Positions 16,482-23,677 of a DNA stretch of 33,531 nucleotides are shown here, in pieces (position 1 is the first letter of the stretch; the number at the start of each line of letters is the position of its first letter). A model generated the notes under the pieces. That model did no database searches. It had not been told where the DNA came from and saw only the letters and a list, made by a program, of their open reading frames with translations. The stretch covers positions 1 to 33,531 of the forward strand of contig JAGBHJ010000122.1 of NCBI GenBank assembly GCA_017935525.1, written 5' to 3'. This DNA is from Clostridia bacterium. GTDB lineage: Bacteria; Bacillota; Clostridia; HGM11327. A program made the position numbers and the translations under genes.

Positions 16482-16526
16482 AAGAGCAAGAAAGCGGCAG
16501 ACTGCCCAATTCTTGCTCTTTTGTTA
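16482..16526. terminator. Bidirectional terminator between convergent genes
   Basis: AAGAGCAAGAA (16482-16492) pairs perfectly with TTCTTGCTCTT (16510-16520). Inside, GGCA-GAC-TGCC forms a second small stem. It follows the HAD stop by 14 bases and abuts the stop of the kinase gene at 16524. TTTTG on the plus side and TTTTATTT on the minus side suggest it serves both genes. Confidence 0.85.
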
Positions 16527-17081
16527 TTGGTTTACACGTTTTAATATTGCATCCTTTACCATGTCGCAGACAAGGCTCTTGTCCCCCGAGCCGTTGACGA
16601 TCACATCTGCGATCCACTTGGTAGGCTCCACATACTGGTCATGGCGAAATCTTACCATATTAAGGAACACGTCCGTTACCTGTTCAAAGCTCTGTCCCCA
16701 CTGGGCATTTCGTTTGATCCTTCGGGCAAGCCTTTCGTCAGATCTGCAATCCACAAATATCTTCAGATCCAGGCAATCCCTGGTATGCTCATCCCACAGC
16801 ACCAAAAGTCCCTCGGCAATGATCACGTCATTATCCTCTGCTATCATGCCGTCAAGGTCCCTGTGGAAGCCCTGCCAGTCGATAGTGTCGGGACAATTGT
16901 CGTCAACATAAACCTTGCCGTTCAGATGGGACGCCACGTGAGGTCTTTCACTCTCCCGCTTAAAATAGCTGTCCATGTGGATAACACCGATCTTTACATC
17001 GCCAAGCGCGTCCACCAAAAGGTCTGTAAAGGTGGATTTGCCGCTGGCGGTACCGCCCGCTATTCCCACAACCGTTTTCAC
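16524..17081 (-). CDS. Uridine kinase-like P-loop kinase
   Basis: A 185-residue cytoplasmic kinase of the uridine kinase/phosphoribulokinase group. Walker A is GGTASGKST (residues 9-17). It also has HMDSYFKR, the NCPDTIDW stretch seen in uridine kinases (D-x-P-x-x-F/W), and IIAEGLLVLWDE as the strand before the lid. The Arg-rich lid reads ERLARRIKRN. It is shorter than standard Udk (about 205-210), so the true substrate could be another nucleoside or a phosphorylated sugar. The start is GTG at 17081 with GGGGGTG upstream; no in-frame ATG is nearby. It is a single-gene unit with a consensus promoter. It could feed uridine salvage, complementing the pyr operon, but that is inference. Confidence 0.82.
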   Translation of the reverse strand: MKTVVGIAGGTASGKSTFTDLLVDALGDVKIGVIHMDSYFKRESERPHVASHLNGKVYVDDNCPDTIDWQGFHRDLDGMIAEDNDVIIAEGLLVLWDEHTRDCLDLKIFVDCRSDERLARRIKRNAQWGQSFEQVTDVFLNMVRFRHDQYVEPTKWIADVIVNGSGDKSLVCDMVKDAILKRVNQ

Positions 17082-17116
17082 ACTTTCACCCCCAATCGTT
17101 TTTATACATCCATGAT

Positions 17117-17145
17117 ATTATATAACAAAAGGTATTATTTGTCAA
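17117..17145 (-). promoter_or_regulatory. Promoter of the uridine kinase-like gene
   Basis: TTGACA (17145-17140), 17 bases, TATAAT (17122-17117), both perfect. Predicted start near 17110, leader about 28 bases. Confidence 0.85.
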
Positions 17146-17161
17146 TCAATCATTGATTGAT
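17145..17161. repeat. 17-bp palindrome touching the -35 box of the kinase promoter
   Basis: ATCAATCA, T, TGATTGAT is a perfect inverted repeat with a 1-base centre. It overlaps the first base of the TTGACA box, where a dimeric repressor or activator would act. The remaining bases to 17264 are AT-rich, with nothing else I can support. Confidence 0.55.
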
Positions 17162-17268
17162 GAAGATATTTATTTAGATCAGGATAGCTTCCTTAAAAAT
17201 ACAAGATGATAAATTGTGGTCCTTTCGTAAAAAATTCTCAAAAGCATAAAAATAATACAAAAAAGCAC

Positions 17269-17298
17269 TCGACAAATTCAATAAGCATATGTTAAAAT
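17269..17298 (+). promoter_or_regulatory. Duplicated promoter of the lipoprotein remnant
   Basis: TCGACA (17269-17274), 18 bases, TAAAAT (17293-17298), preceded by TGT. Spacing and much of the sequence match the promoter of the full lipoprotein gene (23459-23430), so it was copied together with the gene start. The -35 box has one change from TTGACA and may be weaker. Confidence 0.55.
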
Positions 17299-17346
17299 AA
17301 TAATAGGTAACGGTAACGTACCAATAAAATTAAAAGAAGAATTATT

Positions 17347-17466
17347 ATGAGAAGTTTTATCAGAATCATGCTGGCATCATTACTTTGTATTGCTATGCTG
17401 GCAGGCTGTGCGGCTGACCCCGGTGGCTCTCCAAGTCTTGATGGCACACCTACGGCTGACGGATGA
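17347..17466 (+). pseudogene. Truncated copy of the sugar-binding lipoprotein gene (signal peptide only)
   Basis: A 39-codon frame, MRSFIRIMLASLLCIAMLAGC followed by AADPGGSPSLDGTPTADG and TGA. It matches the first 37 or so residues of the 740-residue lipoprotein at 23382-21160 (MRSFIRIALASLLCIAVLTGC). The DNA similarity also covers the ribosome site, leader and promoter, from about 17271 to 17456. It then ends abruptly at CTACGGC, and a stop follows. It is on the opposite strand to the full gene. The start codon, ribosome site and lipobox (L-A-G-C) are intact, so a 39-residue lipopeptide could still be made, but loss of the whole binding domain argues for a relic of a partial duplication or inversion. 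Confidence 0.8.
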
Positions 17467-17496
17467 GAGGTTACAAGCCCCCTACCATCGTGTATA

Positions 17497-17532
17497 TAAA
17501 AAAACCCTCGCACAAATTCTACGTGCGAGGGT
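17497..17532 (-). terminator. Terminator of the beta-helix/GH172/SGNH operon
   Basis: ACCCTCGCAC (17504-17513) pairs perfectly over 10 bp with GTGCGAGGGT (17523-17532). Read on the minus strand it is followed by TTTTTTT-like bases. It lies 9 bases after the SGNH stop. Confidence 0.9.
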
Positions 17533-17540
17533 ATATGATC

Positions 17541-18218
17541 TCAAAGAATGATCTTGAATAATTCTTCCGCAAAAAGCTCGTGCATTTCCCGCGTAGGGTG
17601 GTTGACCCTGTTGACAAGAAGCTGCGTTACGTCCTCCGTCTTGGCAAGCTCCTTCCACTTGCCGTAGCAATCGCACACGGTGACCCCTGCCCTTTGTGCA
17701 GAGCTGATACCTGCGTCAACAAAGGCGTCCATTTTTCCGCCGTTCTGCATTTGGGCGGTCTTTGCCGCAAACTCACGAAGCTCGGGTGCCACGTCGGGGG
17801 CTACGTAGGTGTTCATCATGTTTGGCGTCATAAATATGACCTGATCACACCTTTCCTTGCAACGGGCAAATATCTCGTCAAGGGCGTTGACGTATTCGTT
17901 TATGTCGCCATGGACGTCATTCAGCCCAAAGCAAATTATAATGCAATCGGGGTTGTGGCAGAGGGCTTGGCTTTCCAGCCTTTTTACACCCATTGCGGCA
18001 GTGGTGCCGCCAATACCCGCATTGATCACGTTTACATTTATCTGGTGACTTACCGCATTGATCTTTTTGCGGAGTCTGTTCCAATACACCGTATCAAAAT
18101 CAGCCTCGTCGCCATCCAGCCAACCAAAGGTTACGCTGTCGCCAAATGCAACGATGGTTATTGGGCCTTTTTCTATCAGATCATAAACGTTTCCAAAAAG
18201 CTTTTCTTTAATACTCAT
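17541..18218 (-). CDS. SGNH/GDSL-family hydrolase
   Basis: A 225-residue cytoplasmic esterase-like protein. Block I is GDSVTFG with the nucleophile Ser28, block II has Gly in AGIGGT (68-71), block III is FGLND with Asn100, and block V has His207 in VNHPTREMH. The usual Asp three residues before that His is Arg here, so the catalytic pair may be Ser-His only or use another acid. Family members remove acetyl or other acyl groups from sugars, among other substrates. There is no signal peptide. It starts 11 bases after the GH172 stop with TGGAGT upstream and is the last gene of the operon, which suggests de-acylation of the glycan handled by the two upstream products. Confidence 0.88.
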   Translation of the reverse strand: MSIKEKLFGNVYDLIEKGPITIVAFGDSVTFGWLDGDEADFDTVYWNRLRKKINAVSHQINVNVINAGIGGTTAAMGVKRLESQALCHNPDCIIICFGLNDVHGDINEYVNALDEIFARCKERCDQVIFMTPNMMNTYVAPDVAPELREFAAKTAQMQNGGKMDAFVDAGISSAQRAGVTVCDCYGKWKELAKTEDVTQLLVNRVNHPTREMHELFAEELFKIIL

Positions 18219-18229
18219 CTTCTACTCCA

Positions 18230-19348
18230 TCAGAACATATATGTCGCTATCATTCTGTCCGTCCTTGCAGGTCTGGGCATACGTTGCTCCACAGGGATCA
18301 TGGGCTCAAAGCTGTGGGGAGAATGTGGCTCCTCCTGATACCAGTACGCCGTGCAAGCCCAGTCGTCCTTTCTGTCGTTTGCCGTGCCGTGCTCCATGCT
18401 TACTCGTATCTTCTTTTCAAAAGGAATGGCGTCCGCCACGTGGAATCTGTACACACTCACCTTGCCATGACAGTTGTGGGCGCGCAAAAAGTCCTTGTCC
18501 TCGCACCATGACTCGCCGCAGTACATATGCTGGTAGCTTTGCATACCCCACGCATGGCACAGATAATCCTCGCTGCCCGTGCCGTGAAGCTCCGGCGGCC
18601 AATTTCCACCCCAATCGGGAGTGCCCTCGGGTCGGTCGATAAATATCATATCGTCGCCCTCGCCCCACCATTCGCCTGTTATATTATCAATATAAAGGTT
18701 TATACCAAGGTAATTGCCCCTGCCCTCTGCATAGAGAATGGGGAAATTGTATTTGTCCGTCTGATTACTGCCCTGCATCATCTTGTCGTACAGCTCATCG
18801 CCCGTATCGTCGGGGTTGACTGTGGGGTTGCGCCTTCTCCACGTTGCGTGAAAACGGAACGGGTCAACGTCCTCTTCGGGCATTTCCCGCCAATCCACGT
18901 AATAATATACGCTCATTCCGAGGCTCGACTGGTTTACAAGCTCTATCCTTGCATGGGACGAAAACGGCATCGGCACCCAGCTGTTGAGGGAAACACCCTC
19001 GCCCTGCCTGCGCTCATCATTCACCGTTGTGGAAAAGCATACGCTGGTATGGGTGTATGACCTTGCATGGCCTACGCCAAAAAAATCACCGACAGGCGCC
19101 TCTACGGATGGAGTCTCCTCGTTGTCCCAATACATTCTGATAAGAATGGATCTTAAATAGAACGGGTCAGGGGATGCTATTGCCATCCAGATATGCCTTA
19201 CTTCGCCTGCGGCATCCACGTCTATCAAAGGATATGTCTCTCCTGCACCTACCCCTTGCGAATCAGAGTTGCCGCCGTTTCTGTCGTAACTGCTCTCTCT
19301 GCGGGACTTAAAGTGCAGAGGGGCCTTCAAATCATCTAAATTCCTCAT
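18230..19348 (-). CDS. GH172 (DUF2961) family glycoside hydrolase
   Basis: A 372-residue protein of the DUF2961 family, now GH172, whose known members act on alpha-D-fructofuranose or alpha-D-arabinofuranose links, or form difructose anhydrides. Two acidic motifs stand out: GEWWGEGDDMIFID (Glu230) and ELHGTGSEDY (Glu260). By family comparison these are the likely catalytic pair. The N-terminal part (VGAGETYPLIDVDAAGEVRHIW) is the typical first beta-sandwich edge. No signal peptide or membrane segment is visible, so it probably acts on imported oligosaccharides. It has a good AGGAG site before ATG 19348, 35 bases after the beta-helix gene. The exact substrate cannot be told. Confidence 0.9.
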   Translation of the reverse strand: MRNLDDLKAPLHFKSRRESSYDRNGGNSDSQGVGAGETYPLIDVDAAGEVRHIWMAIASPDPFYLRSILIRMYWDNEETPSVEAPVGDFFGVGHARSYTHTSVCFSTTVNDERRQGEGVSLNSWVPMPFSSHARIELVNQSSLGMSVYYYVDWREMPEEDVDPFRFHATWRRRNPTVNPDDTGDELYDKMMQGSNQTDKYNFPILYAEGRGNYLGINLYIDNITGEWWGEGDDMIFIDRPEGTPDWGGNWPPELHGTGSEDYLCHAWGMQSYQHMYCGESWCEDKDFLRAHNCHGKVSVYRFHVADAIPFEKKIRVSMEHGTANDRKDDWACTAYWYQEEPHSPHSFEPMIPVEQRMPRPARTDRMIATYMF

Positions 19349-19383
19349 AATTTCTCCTCATTGTATTATCTTTGTCCAATGCG

Positions 19384-20736
19384 TCAATCTGCCTTATTTA
19401 TAAGATCGATGTCGCACGCCTTTACGTTGACCTTGCCCGTGTACGTTCTTGGCTCATCATCCATACTGATGCTGTTGACAATGGAAACGTTAAGGCTTCG
19501 CTTGTCCTCGCACCGTATCAGCTCCGACTCTCCGCCAAAAAACGTAGTGCCGTTGATCAGCACGTTACACACGGGGTACTCAAGCTCCGGGTAATCCAAC
19601 TGCTTCAACCATATCTTACTGTTGCCCACGGTGGAGTTGATCAGCTTGACACAGTCAAACGCCGTCTTTGATGATATCAATGCCGTGATCTCGTTTTCGC
19701 AGGTGATATTCTCAAATACCAGATTTTTCTGTACGGGCGGTTGAGAGCCGGGGTAATAGCTTCTGGAAAAGGCGTCGTCATCAAAATGTCTGGAAAGTGC
19801 GGCAGATCTCTTTTTCTGCAGGTGGATGTCACGGAAGGTTATATTCTCGCAACCGCAATTGTATATCACATCATCCTGCACCATTACCCACGGAATGCCG
19901 TCCAGCACCTCCACCCCCTCGGTGTGGGTGGGCTGTGTGTTGGAGATGTACTCCTTGCCGTCAACGGGAGTATCGCTTCTGTAAAGTCTGCCGTTGGATA
20001 CTACCGTGTCGGACCTGCGTATGGGCATACCCTGTCGCCAGTCACACCACGAGCCTGCCAGTATTCTGGCAAAAAAGCCCGTTGTATCCTTGTCGTCCAG
20101 ATCCCAGCAATCCTCTATTATGCCGTCCTTTATCCAGCCCAGCTGTGGGTTGGACGTAGTATAGTCGTGAGCATTTAATGCGATGGGGTCATCAAAGGTG
20201 CGGAATATTCCGTGACGAACCACAAATTTTTCGCCTCTGCCAAAGTGGATGGCGTCCTTCCTGCCCTCAATATGTACCCTCTCTATTACCGCATCCTCAA
20301 AGGTGCATATCTGTATGCAGAAGCTGCCCGGCAAAAGATCCATACACTCAAGGTCGTATATTCTTAACCTCTTGATGTAAAAGAACGAAACGTGGGATAT
20401 CAAGCCTACGATGGGGGAATTTCCCCTTGCCTCAATGCCGTTGCAGATAAGGTTAAGACCCCGTATTGTGATGTCGTGGTCATACTCCCTTGTAAAAGCG
20501 CCCTTATTAACAAACACGTATGCCGACACAACACCTGCGTCGGTACATTTTACTCTTTTTATATACACGCCCGGGCTGAATATTACCTCTGTATTCGATG
20601 ACAAAAATATCGTTCTGTCCAGCTCATACACACCCGGCTCGGTGACTCTTACCGTGCCGCCCTTATCGCAGAGCGCCTGCAAAGCCATGCTGTTTTCTTT
20701 GCCCGTGCTGTGGGGCGAAAGCTTGTATTCTGACAT
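19384..20736 (-). CDS. Right-handed parallel beta-helix protein (GH28/polysaccharide lyase-like)
   Basis: A 450-residue protein with the repeating V/I-x-N/D-x-x-I pattern of a right-handed beta-helix (ITIRGLNLICNG, FENITCEN, VLINGTTFFGG). Its opening (GGTVRVTEPGVYELDRTIFL, then VIFSPGVYI) resembles pectinase-like folds. DAIHFGRGEKFVVRHG followed by FDDPIALNAHDY recalls the Asp pairs of GH28, but I cannot assign a CAZy family; GH110 or a related group are alternatives. There is no signal peptide, unusual for such folds. I chose the ATG at 20736 because it has AAGGAGGT upstream and sits just downstream of a promoter. A frame extending to 20970 would start before that promoter. It is the first gene of a three-gene operon with GH172 and an SGNH hydrolase. 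Confidence 0.82.
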   Translation of the reverse strand: MSEYKLSPHSTGKENSMALQALCDKGGTVRVTEPGVYELDRTIFLSSNTEVIFSPGVYIKRVKCTDAGVVSAYVFVNKGAFTREYDHDITIRGLNLICNGIEARGNSPIVGLISHVSFFYIKRLRIYDLECMDLLPGSFCIQICTFEDAVIERVHIEGRKDAIHFGRGEKFVVRHGIFRTFDDPIALNAHDYTTSNPQLGWIKDGIIEDCWDLDDKDTTGFFARILAGSWCDWRQGMPIRRSDTVVSNGRLYRSDTPVDGKEYISNTQPTHTEGVEVLDGIPWVMVQDDVIYNCGCENITFRDIHLQKKRSAALSRHFDDDAFSRSYYPGSQPPVQKNLVFENITCENEITALISSKTAFDCVKLINSTVGNSKIWLKQLDYPELEYPVCNVLINGTTFFGGESELIRCEDKRSLNVSIVNSISMDDEPRTYTGKVNVKACDIDLINKAD

Positions 20737-20766
20737 AATTACCTCCTTAAGAGTGATATCTACTAT

Positions 20767-20795
20767 ATTATAACAACAAAGCAGGATTTTTTCAA
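20767..20795 (-). promoter_or_regulatory. Promoter of the beta-helix/GH172/SGNH operon
   Basis: TTGAAA (20795-20790), 17 bases, TATAAT (20772-20767) on the minus strand. Predicted start near 20760, about 24 bases before the ATG. Confidence 0.8.
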
Positions 20796-20983
20796 GAGAA
20801 AAATGTTCGTGTTTTGTTCCGTCAAGTGGGGCAATACAAATTTGTCGGTATTCTCCGCAAAAATATGTTAAGAATGCAGGAACGGGCACACAACCGACCA
20901 AAAGCGTTTTCCGCAGCCACCCGCCACACACACCCAAAGCAAAAAAGCCTTGGAGCCTGTCGCGCCCCATAAAGGGGTATTAT

Positions 20984-21026
20984 AAAAGCACTCATGATAA
21001 AGAAAGTCTCTCTCATAAGTGCTTTT
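20984..21026 (-). terminator. Likely terminator of the lipoprotein gene
   Basis: AAAAGCACT (20984-20992) pairs with AGTGCTTTT (21018-21026). After one mismatch ATGA pairs with TCAT, leaving a 15-base loop. On the minus strand the stem ends in GCTTTTATAAT. It lies about 135 bases after the lipoprotein stop, and no better T-run hairpin lies between. Confidence 0.5.
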
Positions 21027-21068
21027 GAGTATTTACATAAAGCGTCTCCCGATGTAACGAGTTACCTT

Positions 21069-21116
21069 GGTTTTAACGCCCCGGGTAATTCATTACGGGC
21101 ACGCTCCGGGGAAACC
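21069..21116. repeat. Branched inverted repeat downstream of the lipoprotein gene
   Basis: Outer arms GGTTT (21069-21073) and AAACC (21112-21116), then CCCCGG (21079-21084) with CCGGGG (21106-21111), enclose an inner hairpin GTAAT-TC-ATTAC (21085-21096). Both strands could fold into a cruciform-like shape. There is no T-run. It could be part of a structured RNA or a repeat element end. Confidence 0.5.
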
Positions 21117-21159
21117 TCTTTATCACCCGTGTCCATCAACAAATGGGGATGACCACCTT

Positions 21160-23382
21160 TTACTTTGTTGCCCAGACTTTTGTGTAGGTCGTGTAGAAAT
21201 TGTACACGTCATTATAGCCTGCATCCTCAAGGGACTTTTTGTAAGCCTCCCAGTCGGAATCCGACTTTCTGCCCCTCAGATATTCCCTTGTAAAATCCTT
21301 TGCCAATGCGGAAAGCTGTGCGATCTTTGCTTCCATAGCTTCAGCCTCTGCCTTCTGCATTACCTCAAATGCGGAGGGTGCAAACAGCTCGTATATCACC
21401 ATGCCGTTCTTTTTGGTGTTTTCTACCAGCACATCCATTATGGGATACTGCTGTGTCTGCGACTCCGTAAAATTGTATATTGTATACTGCATGGGGAATG
21501 CGGAAACGTCAGCGAAAAAGTCTATACCGCCCGTTCTGCCGCCGTTCAATATCCACAGTCTTGTCTTTTCCGTTGCGGGATAGGGGAAAATATGGTCGTC
21601 CGTAACGTATGGACTGTGGTTTTCGTCCATGTAGTAGGACCAATTCTTTACTCTCACCCTTACCTGGGAGGTCGTACCGTCGTAATTCTCAACGGTTTCC
21701 ATGGTCCACTGCTCGCCTGCTATCCATTCGGGCTTTGTAATGTCCAGCTCCTCATAAGTCAGCTCGGGAGTCCAGTACTTGTCAAAGCCGTAAGGACTTC
21801 TCCACACACCGTCGCCTGACTTAAAGCCGTTGCACACCTGAAACAGCCATGTATAAAGGGGTGAAAGCCTTTCGAAGAATGGCTTACCTGCTCTCCACAA
21901 GGGAGCATCCAGGTCCTCCTCAGCCATATAAAAACGGTCTTCTCCGGCTGCAAATCTGATATATTCCTTACCGTCGGGACCCTCTGTCCAAACAAAATTA
22001 CCTGATTCCTCCCAGGATTCTGCAAAGGGTATGCCCTCTCTGCCGAAGATAGTCTGCAAATAACCCTTCAGATTACAGAATTTGCTCATATAATTCATTA
22101 TCCTTAAAGGAATATCGTAGCCCATTTCAGTTCTGCTTGTTACGGCACGGTTTGAAATTGCGATATAACAATAGTCAAAGCCGGACCCTGCGGAAAGCGC
22201 CGCCTTGTAGCCCTCTGCCGCAATGGGCTGGTCTATCCAATAACCTTCATTACCGACGCCAAGGTGGTATCTGTGCCATGCATCGCCGTACATCATCAGC
22301 TCGCCTATTGCCAACGACCATCTTTGGTCTGCAAGGTCACCCTTAAGTATCTCTCTGATATCATTGGCGCAATCCCAGCCTGCAATAGTGTCTTCATACT
22401 TAGAATCTGTGATAACGTATTCATTCTCTGCCAATCTCTTGACCGCCTGCAAAACCTTAAGGTATGCGTCGTCGTAGTAAGAGAACAAGGGCTTGCCGTT
22501 CATTTCCTTCCAGTCAAATGCCGTATCAAAGTCCAATCCGTAGGCATTTGCCACGGGTGTAATGATGGAATCCAGCGTCACGGTCTCCATATTGTGGATA
22601 AATCCGTAATTGTCAGGGTTTTTCTGCTTATACGCAGCCAGCGCCTCCTCAACCTGCTCCCATGTTTTGGGAACCTCCAGTCCAAGCTCATCAAGTGCCA
22701 TGTGGTTGAATATCAACGCGGACTTTTCCATCATGTACTCTGCTCTGGGCAACGCATACAGGCAACCGTCAGGCGCCAAGAGCGCTTCCTTCATCTCGTA
22801 GAAATACTCCGTATCACCGATCTTTTCGCCCCATACCCAGTTTACGTAATCCTCCAGGATGCCGCCTGCGGAAATAAAGGGGTTAAAGTCGATAAGGTAG
22901 TCCGGGCCAAGCTTTTTGAACACAGCGTCCTTACCTGTATTAAGAGCGTAGAGTGCAGGCAAAAAGTCGGGCATTGTGTTCGGGTCTGCGAATACGCTCA
23001 GCAAAGAGGAATAATACATATCTCTTTGTTCCTGTGAATACAGCGCGTCATACTGATTTATTCTGAAAACTTCGCTGTTTACAGGTGCAATCTTTGCGTC
23101 GATCTTTAAGCCGCATTCTGCCAATGTGGCTATTGCAGCACCGTCCCAAGAGGCCAGATAATTAACCGTATCGTAAATAACTATGCCCTCTAACTGGTTA
23201 AACTGGCCGTTGCTCCAATCTGCCATATCAGAGTTATCCGGCTTGACAGGTGTAGGTGTGGTTGTGGGCACTGCCGTGGGGGTTCCCTCAAGACTTGGGG
23301 AGCCACTTGGATCAGCCGCACAGCCTGTCAGCACAGCAATACAAAGCAATGATGCCAGCGCGATTCTGATAAAACTTCTCAT
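21160..23382 (-). CDS. Extracellular solute-binding lipoprotein (ABC sugar transporter type)
   Basis: A 740-residue lipoprotein. The signal peptide MRSFIRIALASLLCIAVLTGC has a lipobox (L-T-G-C), so Cys21 should carry the lipid. A Thr/Pro linker (TPTAVPTTTPTPV) follows, then a binding domain resembling family 1 sugar-binding proteins: ALPRAEYMMEKSALIFNH, LGLEVPKTWEQVEEAL and a WKEMNGKPLFSYYDDAYL-like segment. Its length exceeds the usual 400-550, as in the LipO group of Bacillota. No permease or ATPase gene is in the window, so its transporter must be elsewhere or it serves as an orphan receptor. AAAAGGAG precedes the ATG. A broken copy of its 5' end lies at 17271-17466 in reverse orientation. 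Confidence 0.85.
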   Translation of the reverse strand: MRSFIRIALASLLCIAVLTGCAADPSGSPSLEGTPTAVPTTTPTPVKPDNSDMADWSNGQFNQLEGIVIYDTVNYLASWDGAAIATLAECGLKIDAKIAPVNSEVFRINQYDALYSQEQRDMYYSSLLSVFADPNTMPDFLPALYALNTGKDAVFKKLGPDYLIDFNPFISAGGILEDYVNWVWGEKIGDTEYFYEMKEALLAPDGCLYALPRAEYMMEKSALIFNHMALDELGLEVPKTWEQVEEALAAYKQKNPDNYGFIHNMETVTLDSIITPVANAYGLDFDTAFDWKEMNGKPLFSYYDDAYLKVLQAVKRLAENEYVITDSKYEDTIAGWDCANDIREILKGDLADQRWSLAIGELMMYGDAWHRYHLGVGNEGYWIDQPIAAEGYKAALSAGSGFDYCYIAISNRAVTSRTEMGYDIPLRIMNYMSKFCNLKGYLQTIFGREGIPFAESWEESGNFVWTEGPDGKEYIRFAAGEDRFYMAEEDLDAPLWRAGKPFFERLSPLYTWLFQVCNGFKSGDGVWRSPYGFDKYWTPELTYEELDITKPEWIAGEQWTMETVENYDGTTSQVRVRVKNWSYYMDENHSPYVTDDHIFPYPATEKTRLWILNGGRTGGIDFFADVSAFPMQYTIYNFTESQTQQYPIMDVLVENTKKNGMVIYELFAPSAFEVMQKAEAEAMEAKIAQLSALAKDFTREYLRGRKSDSDWEAYKKSLEDAGYNDVYNFYTTYTKVWATK

Positions 23383-23406
23383 AATAATTCTCCTTTTAGT
23401 TTATTG

Positions 23407-23420
23407 TAACGTTTCCGTTA
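23407..23420. promoter_or_regulatory. Operator-like palindrome in the lipoprotein leader
   Basis: TAACG-TTTC-CGTTA, an inverted repeat 10 bases downstream of the -10 box, where a repressor would block transcription. A diverged form (GGTAACGGTAACGTACC, 17306-17322) sits at the same place in the remnant copy, and similar GTAAC/GTTAC palindromes lie near the adhesin promoter. Confidence 0.45.
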
Positions 23421-23429
23421 TCTATTATT

Positions 23430-23459
23430 ATTTTAACATATAGTAATCGGATTTGTCAA
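23430..23459 (-). promoter_or_regulatory. Promoter of the lipoprotein gene
   Basis: TTGACA (23459-23454), 18 bases, TAAAAT (23435-23430), with TGT before the -10. Conserved in layout in the remnant copy. The stretch 23460-23620 between this promoter and the next terminator is AT-rich; I see nothing else in it. Confidence 0.75.
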
Positions 23460-23622
23460 GTAATTTTTTGCATTATTTTTATGTTTCTTGCTGATTTTTA
23501 CAAAAAATCACGGTTTTTCGTTATCTCCGCCCTTGATGGTACAAAATCATTTTCTGCGGACGGCCAATTATCCCCCCTGTTTATCCCACATCTCCCGCTT
23601 TGTATTTTATTGCCCTTCAAGC

Positions 23623-23656
23623 AAAAAACCCACTCCGACACCTACGTCGGAATGGG
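23623..23656 (-). terminator. Terminator of the YwaF-like gene
   Basis: CCCACTCCGAC (23629-23639) pairs with GTCGGAATGGG (23646-23656), one mismatch, 6-base loop. Read on the minus strand it is followed by TTTTTT. It lies about 20 bases after the stop at 23678. Confidence 0.9.
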
Positions 23657-23677
23657 GTAAAACTCTTAAGAATGTAA

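Larger units (their letters stand above)
20796..21159. other. Intergenic region with large inverted repeats and no convincing gene
   Basis: About 360 bases between the beta-helix promoter and the lipoprotein stop. The right part (20984-21116) is rich in inverted repeats, listed separately. The left part (20800-20980) is uneven in composition, with GC-rich stretches unlike other intergenic DNA here. Short frames exist on the minus strand but have no ribosome sites or recognisable domains. I think it is a dispersed non-coding repeat or a structured 3' region. Confidence 0.4.

Noticed and set aside
20737..20970. Upstream extension of the beta-helix protein by 78 residues
   Set aside because: It would begin before the promoter at 20767-20795, and the extra residues do not form a signal peptide. 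The ATG at 20736 has an ideal ribosome site.
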